Shown piece by piece: positions 1 to 8,667 of a stretch of DNA of 64,000 bases. The DNA is from Myxococcales bacterium (GTDB taxonomy: Bacteria; Myxococcota; Myxococcia; Myxococcales; JAKAPL01), in NCBI GenBank assembly GCA_021807105.1, contig JAKAPL010000012.1:1-64000 (forward strand). The letters run 5' to 3'. Numbering within the stretch: position 1 is the stretch's first letter; each line of letters starts with the position of its first letter. The notes below the pieces were generated by a model. That model saw only the letters and a list, made by a program, of their open reading frames with translations. It did no database searches and had not been told where the DNA came from. The position numbers were made by a program, and so were the translations under genes.

Positions 1-137
1 CGATCGATCGATGTCACGAGACAAACGATCGAGCAGCCGCGACCCATCGTCGAAGAGCGCCGACAAGAGATCGATCAGAGCTCGCGATCGATCGATGTCA
101 CGGGACAAACGATCGAGCAGCCGCGACAAATCGTCGA
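1..137. repeat. Direct repeat (CGATCGATCGATGTCACGRGACAAACGATCGAGCAGCCGCGAC...) at 1 and again at 85, offset 84 bp = 4x21
   Basis: Near-identical blocks starting at 1 and 85; lies at the left edge of the 21-bp array and is cut by the window edge. Confidence 0.8.
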
Positions 138-727
138 TCACGCGGTCTCTTTGGTCGGTTGCAAGCTCTCATCGGCCGATCACGCGGTCTCCTCGGTCGA
201 GTGCAAGCTCTCATTTGTCGATTGCGCGGTCTCTTCGGTCGAGTGCAAGCTCTCATTTGTCGATTGCGCGGTCTCTTCGGTCGATTGCACGGTCTCTTTG
301 GTCGAGTGCAAGCTCTCATTTGTCGATTGCACGGTCTCTTTGGTCGATCGCACGGTCTCCTCGGTCGAGTGCAAGGTCTCTTCGGTCGATCGCGCGGTCT
401 ACTTGGTCAAGTGCACGGTCTCCTCGGTCGAGTGCAAGCTCTCATTTGTCGATTGCACGGTCTCTTTGGTCGATTGCACGGTCTCTTTGGTCGATCGCAC
501 GGTCTCTTTGGTCGATTGCACGGTCTCTTTGGTCGATTGCACGGTCTCCTCGGTCGAGTGCAAGGTCTCTTCGGTCGATCGCGCGGTCTACTTGGTCAAG
601 TGCGCGGTCTCCTTGGTCGAGTGCGCGGTCTCCTCGGTCGAGTGCGTGGTCTCCTTGGTCAAGTGCAAGGTCTCTTTGGTCGAGTGCAAGGTCTACTTGG
701 CCGAGTGCGCGGTCTACTTGGTCGATC
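131..727. repeat. 21-bp tandem repeat array 1 (consensus about GGTCTCTTTGGTCGATTGCAC), roughly 28 units
   Basis: Visible 21-bp periodicity; ORFs in several frames translate as 7-residue repeats (RSLWSIA; DRAIDQR on the minus strand). Confidence 0.92.
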
Positions 728-819
728 CTCCCACCTCCGCCGATCTCTGTCCCCGACGACACCCCCGCGGTCGCCCCTCGAGACCCTCGCGTGTCCAGAA
801 TTTGGACGATCGTCCGTCC

Positions 820-964
820 CCACCCCTACAACGACATGGGGGGGGGTGCTCGCTCCTTCCTCCTGCGGCGTGCTTTACGCACGCCTCGTCGGTCGTCGCT
901 CTCGCTTGCCCTTCTCGGCTGCGGTCTCGAACGCCTCGCTACGCCGTACCGTGAATTAGACGGG
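820..964 (-). mobile_element. Family-A MITE-like element, truncated copy in reverse orientation
   Basis: Terminus CCGTGAATTAGACGGG (949-964, one mismatch to consensus) plus internal sequence shared with copies at 19514, 43208, 49579 and 60295; the other terminus is missing. Confidence 0.8.
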
Positions 965-1011
965 CTGAGCGACGTACTTGCGGGCAAACTCGCTCTGGTA
1001 CTCGTACCCTT

Positions 1012-1043
1012 CGAATCCAGACCTCCTGACCTACCCATCGTGT
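1012..1043 (+). repeat. 32-bp repeat CGAATCCAGACCTCCTGACCTACCCATCGTGT, copy 1
   Basis: Identical to 2042-2073; 19-bp core also inverted at 4561-4579. Confidence 0.85.
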
Positions 1044-1285
1044 GCGATGAGCATCTCGTCCGAGAGGTCGACCGCCGTGAAGATCCCTTCGCCGCCGAGG
1101 GCGTCGAGCACGGGCAGCGTGTAGTAGCCGGTCCCGGCGCCGAGGTCGACGTAGCGCATCCCCTTCCACGGCGCGAGGGCTGCGAGGAACGCGGCGGGCG
1201 GGAAGCGCTCGATCCGCTCGGGCGAGAAGAGCAGGTGGCGGCGGGCGGCGTCGAAGACCTTGCCGTGGGCGTGGGGGTGGGGCAT
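1031..1285 (-). pseudogene. Truncated class I SAM-dependent methyltransferase (N-terminal fragment)
   Basis: MPHPHAHGKVFDAARRHLLFSPERIERFPPAAFLAALAPWKGMRYVDLGAGTGYYTLPVLDALGGEGIFTAVDLSDEML; motif I present, ORF ends inside the 32-bp repeat. Confidence 0.7.
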
Positions 1286-1399
1286 GGACGGCTCTCCGGA
1301 GGGGGTCGATCGTGGGAGCCGCGGGGCGCGGAAACGTTGCCGAGAACCGTCTCCGACCGTCCGGGGCTCTGACGAGCATACCGCCAAAGGAGACGCGCC

Positions 1400-1606
1400 A
1401 TGGAAAAGAAAGCTGGATGTGAGGGCGGCTGGGACCGTGGAATCCGGTTGCTCGTGGGTCTTGGACTGCTCGCGCTGGTCTTCGTCGGGCCGCGCACGCC
1501 GTGGGGCTGGCTGGGCCTCGTCCCGCTCGTCACCGGTCTGTGGGGCTTCTGCCCGCTCTACCGGCTGATCGGCGTCTCGACCTGCCCCGCGCCGAAGAGG
1601 ACGTGA
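1400..1606 (+). CDS. Small membrane protein, DUF2892 (YgaP-like transmembrane domain)
   Basis: 68 aa, GWDRGIRLLVGLGLLALVFVGPRTPWGWLGLVPLVTGLWGFCPLYRLIGVSTC. Confidence 0.8.
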   Translation: MEKKAGCEGGWDRGIRLLVGLGLLALVFVGPRTPWGWLGLVPLVTGLWGFCPLYRLIGVSTCPAPKRT

Positions 1607-1655
1607 TCCACGCCGTTGTTGCGGCCGGCGCCCCCAGTGGGGTAATTCCCGCCGG

Positions 1656-2042
1656 GTGAGCGACGACCGCGACGACGACCTCCTGGAAGCCGCCCGCCGC
1701 GGCGACCGTTCGGCCCTCGAGACGCTGCTGCAGCGGTACGAGGCCCAGATCCTCCGCTTCGGCCGCAAGATGTGCGGCAACGTCGACGACGCCCAGGACG
1801 TCCTTCAGGAGACCCTGATCGCGATGGCGCGCTCGGTGCGGGACTTCCGCGGCGCCTCGTCGATGTCGACCTGGGCCTAGACGATCGCCCGGAGCTTCTG
1901 CATCAAGAAGCGACGCCGCAGCAAGTTCGCCCCGCCCGAGGAGAAGTCGATCGACGAGGCGGCGACGCGCGCGGCGCTGCCGCCCGACGCGGCGCCCGGT
2001 CCCGAGGAGCGACTCGCCGGCAAGGAGCTCCAGCGCGCCCCC
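1656..2042 (+). pseudogene. ECF-type sigma-70 factor, interrupted by an in-frame TAG and truncated at the repeat/IS junction
   Basis: GTG start; LLEAARRGDRSALETLLQRYE...FRGASSMSTWA*TIARSFCIKKRRRSKFAP; region 2 present, region 4 missing. Confidence 0.75.
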
Positions 2043-2073
2043 GAATCCAGACCTCCTGACCTACCCATCGTGT
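2042..2073 (+). repeat. 32-bp repeat, copy 2 (left flank of IS)
   Basis: Identical to 1012-1043. Confidence 0.85.
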
Positions 2074-3287
2074 AATGTGTCCGCTTCCACGTTCGGCATC
2101 GGGGCCTCGGCCATCTCGTAGTGCAGGATCTTGTCCGTCCCAGGGAAGGGCGGCGCGTCGGCATTGAGGGCCTGGCAGATGGTGGCAATCGCCCGAGAGC
2201 GATGCGGGGAGCTGAGCGGCGCGAGGGTCACGCGAAGGCGGTGGTCGGTGGGCGCGAGCGCGGCAGCCGACTGGAGGGCAGTCTGGACGAGGGTTCGCCC
2301 CTCGTCCTCGACGCGGGCGTATTCGTCGCGGAGGAGACCGAGCAAGTCGCTCTCGATCTGGTAGGCGACCATCTTGAGGACGGTCGTCAGGTGCTTCCGT
2401 TCGGCGGCGAGTTTGACGACAGGCCTGCCGCCGAGGGCCTCGACCACGGGGACACGCTCGGGGAGGGCGGCGCGCTGCTGCCGGAGTGCCGCGATTCGTT
2501 GGGTGGCCTTGCGGAGGGCGTTGCCGATCTTGCCATGGGCGATCTTGAAGCCTCGCGCCGTCGGGCGCTTGGCTTCAGGGTTGTCGAGCGCCGCGCGGCC
2601 GTACTTCTGGGCGAGCTTCGTCTCCTCGGCGCGTGCGGCCTTGAGCTGGGTGTCGAGGTCGCGACGAGCCGGATTCGGGACGGTTCGGGTCGGATCGTCG
2701 GGCTCGACGGCGTGCTCAGCCAGCGCGTCGATTTCGAACTCGTCGCGCATGTACTTGAAGAAGTTCTCCTGCCGCCAGCGCTCGAACATGCGGTAGGCGA
2801 CCTCGACTGTCTCGAGGTCGAGCCGGCTCGTGAGGATCGTCGTCTGGTGGCCATCGTCACAGAGCCTCGTCACTTGCCGCAGGCGGAGGTGACCCTGGAG
2901 GAGCGGGACTCGCTTGTCGTGCATGCGGTACTTGACCGCGCGTCCATCGATCCGAGCCCGGTGTATGCGGAACAGCTTCTTCGGGATCTCCTCGACGCGC
3001 CCCTTTCGATAGGTGAGCACGTCGAAACCAAGCGCGAGGAACTCGCGTGAACAGCTTTGGGGACCAGCCGCCTCGGTCGAAGACGATCGTCGGCCGTCGC
3101 TTCTTCCCGACGATCGCGCGTATGTCTGGCGCGAGGGTAAGGAGCATCTTGACCATGCCCGCGTTCGCCTCGGCGGTGACCACGAAGAGAGGATCGCCGT
3201 GCTTGTCGTTGACGTAATAGTCCGTCGTACCCGGGACGGCGAGCCGTAGCTGTGCGACGTGCGCCTTCGGAATCTTGTGCTTCCCAT
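2061..3287 (-). pseudogene. IS transposase, C-terminal part (second frame)
   Basis: EFLALGFDVLTYRKGRVEEIPKKLFRIHR...; continues the protein of the overlapping upstream frame; stop codon lies outside the IS terminus. Confidence 0.65.
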
Positions 3288-4510
3288 GGTAGACGCGGAC
3301 GTGGCCGTCCACGTAGAGGAAGCCGAGCATGCGACCGCGCTGGGCGACTCGGCGCCGGGCGAGATCGCACCCGAGTTGCTCCGCGCCGCCCTGACTTGCG
3401 AGAAGGGCGAGCTTCTTGCGGAGCGTCTTCACCTCGAAGACGCGGTCGAGCCCGAGGATCCTTCCGAGATCCGGGGGTGCATGCTCCTTGAGCGCCTCCG
3501 GACGCTTGATCCTGAGCAGGGCCAGGAGCACGAACGCGACCACGGTTGTGCGCAGGCCGTAGAGCGCGGGGGCGAGAGCTCGCTCGCCGTAGACGGCGCG
3601 AGCGGCCTCGACCACGCCGCTCTCGACGAGACCCGGGATTGCGAGCAGGACACCGGCGCGCGGTACGTTCGCAGCCGGCGCGAAGATAGGCGTCGCGTCG
3701 TCCAGGAGGCCGAGGCGTGCGAAGAGACGATCGCCGCTCCGGTCGAGCGGGTCCAGGGCGACGCTTGGCGTCGGATGGATGGTCTCGGTGGCAGATGCGG
3801 ACGGCATCGGTGAGGGCGCGGTCAGTTCGGCCGGCGAAGCTTCGGCGGCAGCTTCACTCTCGAACAGATCCCGCTGCAGGTTCGGTGCGATCCACCCAGA
3901 CCGCTTCAGCCGCTTTCGCACCGCCGTCTCGCTAATCCCGAGACGCCGAGCGATCTCGCAGTTGCTGAGCCCCTCAGCCTTCATGCCGCGCGCGACCCGA
4001 TCGCGCCGCCCGCCGGGCTTCCCGCGAGGCCGCACCCCTACAGGGCGTCCCGCTATCCGCCCGAGCGCTTCGATCCCGCCCTCGTCGAACCGCGCCTCAT
4101 GGCGCCGGAGCGTGCGTGTGCTGCACCCGAAGGCGCGCGCCACATCGTTCTGGTCGGCGAACTTCGCTTCGATAAGGTTCAGCATGGCGTATGCCTCGGC
4201 CGCGCGGTCGCCGACGGCGTAGTGGTGCACCGGAAGACCCGCGACGATGACCACGCGCTGCCCGGCGTGCGTGCGGACCGCAACACAGTCGTTGACGACG
4301 ACGGCCTCCTGATCGTCTCGGGGTCGTGCTGCGAACAGCTCGCGCTGCGACGGCGCCTCGGTGCTCGCGGTCATGGCCGCCATCGAACCGCAACGCCCGC
4401 ACGAGGCCGAGCCCAAAAGCGGACAGGTTCTGGGTTCGAGCTCCGCTGCCGAAAATCCCAGGAATCGCGCGGCCCCAGGCCGTCGCCGTCAGAAAAGCGG
4501 ACACATTATA
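2071..4510 (-). mobile_element. Insertion sequence, ~2.4 kb, with inverted termini TRTAATGTGTCCGCT
   Basis: Left TGTAATGTGTCCGCT (2071-2085) and right AGCGGACACATTATA (4496-4510) are inverted with one mismatch; encloses transposase-like ORFs. Confidence 0.75.
2857..4416 (-). pseudogene. IS transposase, N-terminal part (HTH + catalytic start); start may be internal (M at 4374)
   Basis: HTH-like CEIARRLGISETAVRKRLKRSGW; coherent up to IVFDRGGWSPKLFTR, then a +1 shift is needed. Confidence 0.65.
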
Positions 4511-4517
4511 GGTTCGA
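4415..4517 (+). repeat. Subterminal direct repeats in IS right end (AAAAGCGGACA...GGTTCGA)
   Basis: 4415-4439 and 4493-4517 share AAAAGCGGACA + GGTTCGA. Confidence 0.6.
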
Positions 4518-4560
4518 CCCTCCGCTGAGCCGACCCGCCTCGCTACAGAGATCGCGCGCA

Positions 4561-4580
4561 GTAGGTCAGGAGGTCTGGAA
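4561..4580 (-). repeat. Inverted copy of the 32-bp repeat core (GTAGGTCAGGAGGTCTGGA)
   Basis: Reverse complement of TCCAGACCTCCTGACCTAC from 1012/2042. Confidence 0.75.
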
Positions 4581-4697
4581 TCCCGACTGCATCAGCGCCT
4601 CCTGCACCTGGTCGCTCCTTGAGGATCTCGTGAAGCGCGCTCGGCATGGCTGCTTAAGCAGGGACGCAGAGCTCATGCCAGAGCTCGGCTGCCGGAC

Positions 4698-4713
4698 CGT
4701 GAATAAGACGGGT
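4698..4713 (+). repeat. Solo family-A terminal inverted repeat CCGTGAATAAGACGGG
   Basis: Exact match to family-A right terminus, without the rest of the element. Confidence 0.8.
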
Positions 4714-4761
4714 TGAGCTGTACTTGCATGGCCTGGCGCGCGGCGACTTCGAGCTCGCGCC
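4714..4761 (+). pseudogene. Possible IS256/Mutator-type transposase remnant (ELYLHGLARGDFELA)
   Basis: Short translated fragment resembling the conserved N-terminal motif of that family; too short to be sure. Confidence 0.3.
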
Positions 4762-4843
4762 ACGCGCGAGGGCGACCAGGTGCTCCTCGCGCTGACCAGC
4801 GGCCAGCGCGAGAGCGCGGAGGGCCCAGCGAGCCGAAGATCCC

Positions 4844-5950
4844 CTATCCGAACCGCCGCATCTGGACGTTCATGACGAGCCCGACGGCGAGCAACAGGGT
4901 CAGGAGGCTCGACCCGCCGTAGCTCATCAGGGGGAGGGTGACCCCGACGATCGGCAGGAGGCCGCTGACCATGCCAATGTTGATGAAGACATGCCAGGCG
5001 ACGAGGCCGGCGACGCCCGCGGCGAGGTAGCTGCCGAAGCGATCCCGGGCGACGCCCGCCACCCAGAGCGCCCAGAGGACCAGGGCGAGGTAGAGGAGCA
5101 CGAGGAGCGCGCAGGCGATGAAGCCGTGTTCCTCGGCCCAGACCGAGAAGATGAAGTCCGTGTGCTGCTCGGGCAGGAACGAGAGCTGCGTCTGCGTGCC
5201 CTGGCCCCAGCCCTTGCCCGTCACCCGGCCGCTGCCAACCGCGATGATCGACTGCGCCGCGTGGTAGCCGGCGCCGAGCGAGTCGCCCGCGGGGTTCAGG
5301 AACGTCTCGATCCGCCGCTTCTGGTATCCCTTGAGGAAGTGCTGCCAGGCGCCGCCGGCCGCCGTGACGCCGGCGAGGGCCAAGATCACGAGCGTCGTCC
5401 GGCGAATCCCGGCGAAGACGCAGAGCGTGAGCCCGACGGCCGCGACGATGAGCGCGGTGCCGAGATCCGGCTGCTTCACGACGAGCGCCACCGGCAGGAG
5501 GATCAACGCGAAGGGGAGCAGGAGCTGGTGCAGCCGCAGCCCGCGCCGGGGCGGGGGCGACTCGTGGAAGTGGCGGGCGAGGACGAGGAGCACGGCGAGC
5601 TTGGCCAGCTCGGACGGCTGGAGGTGGACGGGCCCCACGTCGAGCCAGCGGCGGGCACCCATGATCGTCCGCCCGTGCACGGCGACGGCGAGGAGCAGGA
5701 GGATCACCACGGCGTACGCCGGGTAGGCGAGCCACGCCAGGTGCCGATAGTCCCAGAGCGCGAAGAGCAGCACGGCCGCGAGCCCCCCGGCGAACCAGAG
5801 GAGCTGCGAGAGCCAGAGGCTGCCCTGCACGTTGCGAGACGCCGAGGCTAGGTTCCAGACGCCCAGCCCCGTGATCGCGCACGTGAGCAGGAGGGGGCTC
5901 AGCGGGAAGCGCGCGAAGAGCCGGCGGCGGGTGGGCGCGGTCAGCTCCAC
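4844..5950 (-). CDS. rodA: Rod shape-determining protein RodA (SEDS glycosyltransferase)
   Basis: 368 aa polytopic; MGARRWLDVGPVHLQPSELAKLAVLLVLA; PLMSYGGSS; adjacent to PBP2. Confidence 0.95.
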   Translation of the reverse strand: MELTAPTRRRLFARFPLSPLLLTCAITGLGVWNLASASRNVQGSLWLSQLLWFAGGLAAVLLFALWDYRHLAWLAYPAYAVVILLLLAVAVHGRTIMGARRWLDVGPVHLQPSELAKLAVLLVLARHFHESPPPRRGLRLHQLLLPFALILLPVALVVKQPDLGTALIVAAVGLTLCVFAGIRRTTLVILALAGVTAAGGAWQHFLKGYQKRRIETFLNPAGDSLGAGYHAAQSIIAVGSGRVTGKGWGQGTQTQLSFLPEQHTDFIFSVWAEEHGFIACALLVLLYLALVLWALWVAGVARDRFGSYLAAGVAGLVAWHVFINIGMVSGLLPIVGVTLPLMSYGGSSLLTLLLAVGLVMNVQMRRFG

Positions 5951-8070
5951 CGCGGCTCCCTTCGGTCCGCGAGCCGGGTCCGGGCGAGCGGCGGATCGCC
6001 AGGGGAGGCAGACCGGCGGGCGGGCGTGGCCCGCCGCACCCGAGCCGCTCCCCGTCCTCCTGTCTTCCCGAGAGCCCAGGCTCCCGCCTTCCGGCGAGGC
6101 GGCCGTGGAGGCATCGCGCCCACCTCCTTCTTGCCCGGGGGCGCGGGCGGCGCCTGGTCGTCGTGGGACGGCCTCGCCGGCGGCGGCAGCGGCTCAGGGT
6201 CCGCCTGGTCCTGCTTCTTCTCCTCGAAGAAGGCCTGGATGACCGCCATCGCCGTCGGCGCCGCGGCGCTCCCGCCGTGGCCGGCGTGCTCGTTGAGGAC
6301 CGCGACGGCGATCTGCGGGTCCTGGGCCGGCGCGAACGCCACGAACCAGCCGTGGTCGTTGCGCCAGTAATCGAGCTTCGCGTGCAGGTCCGCGCCGTAG
6401 GCCACGACCGCCGCGGTCCCCGTCTTGCCCGCGACGACCACGTCCGGCAGCCGGTGCGGGTACGCCGTCCCGCCGGGTTCGTTGACCACGCCGGTCAGGC
6501 CGTCCACGACCACCGCCAGATCCTTCGGGTCGATGGAGAGCTTCGCGTGGATCCGGGGCTCGAAGAGCTGGATCGTCTTGCCCTCGGGGTCCTCGATCCG
6601 CCGGACGACCTGCGGCCTCCAGAGCGTCCCGCCGTTGCCGACGGCCGCGTAGGCGAGCGCGAGCTGGAGCGGGGTCACGTTCACGTCGCCCTGCCCGATG
6701 GCCGCGTTGAGCGCGAAGCCACGCTGGTAGCCGCCCGGCGTCACGCGGTCGTGCCACGCCTCGTCGGGGATGACGCCCGGGCTCTCGGTGTCGAGCCCGA
6801 TCCCGGTGGGGTTGCCGAGCCCGAGCAGGCGCGCCTCGGCCGCGATCCGATCCAGGCCCAGCCGGTCGCCGACCCAATAAAAGAACGTGTCGCACGAGTG
6901 GACGATCGCGCGATGCAGGTCCACCAGCCCGTGTCCCTGGTCCTTCCAGCAGCGCCACCGGCGCCGGCCGAGCGTGTAGCCGCCCGTGCAGACGGTGTGG
7001 CTCGCGGGCGTGATGACGTGGTAGCGCAGTCCGGCGAGCGCGGTCACCGTCTTGAAGGTCGAGCCGGGGTGGTACTGTCCCTGGAGCGGCCGGAACAGCT
7101 CGGGCTTGTAGGGGTCCGCGGCGAGCGCGGCGAGCTGGGCCCGGGTCACCCGGCCCGTCAGGAGGTTCCCGTCCAGCTCGGGGTGGGAGACGAGGGCGAG
7201 GACGAAGCCGGTCTGGGGGTCGAGCGCCACCACCGCCCCCGCCTTCCCCGGGAAGCTCTCTTCGGCCACCTTCTGGAGCCGCGCGTCGATCGAGAGGACG
7301 ACATTGTCCCCCGGCCTCGGCAGCCGGATCCGGTCCGCCGCCGGTATGAGATCGGTTCGGCCGGGCAGCCGCCGTCCCTTGGCGTCCACGGCTACCCGCT
7401 CGGCGCCGTCCACGCCGCGCAGGTACGGCTCGAACGCCCGCTCGACGCCGCGCCGGCCGATGTAATCGCCCTCGTGGTAGTCCTTGCCCGCCGCCTGGAG
7501 CGCCGAAAGCTCCGCCGGGCCGACCTCGGAAAGGTAGCCGAGCAGGTGGCCCGCGAGCGTCCCGAGCCGGTAGGCGCGGTGCGGCGTCGGCACGAGGTCG
7601 ACGCCGTCGAGCTCCGTCTTGCGCGCCTCGAACACGTCGACCGCGTCGCGGCCGATGTCCACCTCGACGAGGAACGGCTGGAAGCGCGAGAGTCCCCTGC
7701 TCGCCGCGAGTCGCTCGCGCACCCTCGCCTGCGTCTCGCCGTCGAGACCGAGGTAGGCTGACAGCCTCCCCACGACCTCGTCGCACTTCCTTCCGCAGAA
7801 GTAAGGGGTCAGGTAGAGATCGTAGGAGGGGCGGCTGTCCGCGAGGACCGTCCCGCGCCGGTCGAGCAGCAGCCCCCGGTCCGCCGGGATCTTCTGGTCC
7901 TTGACGAAATTGTTGACGGACCGCTCATAGTATTCCTTCCCCTGGGTGACCTGGAGCCGGTAGAGCCGGCCGAGCAGCAGGAGAAAGGCCGCGCCCACGA
8001 GCGCCCCGAAGAGGGCGAGGCGCGGCCAGAAGTCGCGGGCGGAGGTCCGTTCCGGGAGAGTTTCGACCAA
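5941..8070 (-). CDS. mrdA: Penicillin-binding protein 2 (transpeptidase)
   Basis: 709 aa; QYHPGSTFKTVTAL, SxN and KTGT motifs; basic/Pro-rich C-terminal tail. Confidence 0.95.
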   Translation of the reverse strand: MVETLPERTSARDFWPRLALFGALVGAAFLLLLGRLYRLQVTQGKEYYERSVNNFVKDQKIPADRGLLLDRRGTVLADSRPSYDLYLTPYFCGRKCDEVVGRLSAYLGLDGETQARVRERLAASRGLSRFQPFLVEVDIGRDAVDVFEARKTELDGVDLVPTPHRAYRLGTLAGHLLGYLSEVGPAELSALQAAGKDYHEGDYIGRRGVERAFEPYLRGVDGAERVAVDAKGRRLPGRTDLIPAADRIRLPRPGDNVVLSIDARLQKVAEESFPGKAGAVVALDPQTGFVLALVSHPELDGNLLTGRVTRAQLAALAADPYKPELFRPLQGQYHPGSTFKTVTALAGLRYHVITPASHTVCTGGYTLGRRRWRCWKDQGHGLVDLHRAIVHSCDTFFYWVGDRLGLDRIAAEARLLGLGNPTGIGLDTESPGVIPDEAWHDRVTPGGYQRGFALNAAIGQGDVNVTPLQLALAYAAVGNGGTLWRPQVVRRIEDPEGKTIQLFEPRIHAKLSIDPKDLAVVVDGLTGVVNEPGGTAYPHRLPDVVVAGKTGTAAVVAYGADLHAKLDYWRNDHGWFVAFAPAQDPQIAVAVLNEHAGHGGSAAAPTAMAVIQAFFEEKKQDQADPEPLPPPARPSHDDQAPPAPPGKKEVGAMPPRPPRRKAGAWALGKTGGRGAARVRRATPARRSASPGDPPLARTRLADRREPRWS

Positions 8071-8073
8071 GGA

Positions 8074-8667
8074 TCACCGCCGCCGGCGGTTGCCCCGCCC
8101 CGGCCGCCGCCGCCGCCCCTCCGGGGCGCGCAGGAGCGCCGCGCCCGCGCCGAGCGGCCGCTCTTCCCGCCGCAGGGCGAGCGAGACCCGGCCGAGGAGG
8201 AGGAAGAGCGGCCCGCCGGCCGCCGCGGTCAGGGCGGCTCCCCAGAGGACGCCGCCCCAGACGACCGGAGGCTCCGGCCGTCCGACGGCGTAAAGAAGGA
8301 TGCGGGCGAAGAGCGCCTCGACCAGCGACCCGAGGGCGCAGAGCGCCGCGAAGGAGGCAGCTCCCCGCACGTCCAACGCGCTCGCCCCGACGCGGGCGAG
8401 CACGAAGAGGACCATGGCGAGCAGGGTGAAGAGCCCCGGGTGGACCCAGTAGAGGAAGTCCGCGATCGTACCGCAAGCGAAGGCCCCGATCGCCCCCTCG
8501 ATGACGCCCGCCGGCCCCACCGCGAGCCAGAGGACCGCGGCGAGCGGCACGTCCGCCCGCGCCGTGGCCAGGGCCCCGGCGGGCAGCGCTCCGAACAGCG
8601 GCAGCAGCGCCGCCTCGACGGGCAGGAGCAGCAGGCAGGCGGCGACGGCGGAGAGCGCGTTCGGCAT
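8074..8667 (-). CDS. mreD: Rod shape-determining protein MreD
   Basis: 197 aa hydrophobic, between mreC and mrdA. Confidence 0.85.
   Translation of the reverse strand: MPNALSAVAACLLLLPVEAALLPLFGALPAGALATARADVPLAAVLWLAVGPAGVIEGAIGAFACGTIADFLYWVHPGLFTLLAMVLFVLARVGASALDVRGAASFAALCALGSLVEALFARILLYAVGRPEPPVVWGGVLWGAALTAAAGGPLFLLLGRVSLALRREERPLGAGAALLRAPEGRRRRPGRGNRRRR

Noticed and set aside
131-727. CRISPR array
   Set aside because: Units are contiguous 21-mers without spacers; no cas genes in the window
838-848. G-run as an independent contingency tract
   Set aside because: It is part of the truncated family-A element, which has C/G runs in other copies (e.g. 19645-19670)
11-1372. 453-aa RSLWSIA-repeat ORF as a real protein
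   Set aside because: A stop-free 21-bp unit keeps all frames open; no start context or flanking domain favours this frame; kept as a repeat only
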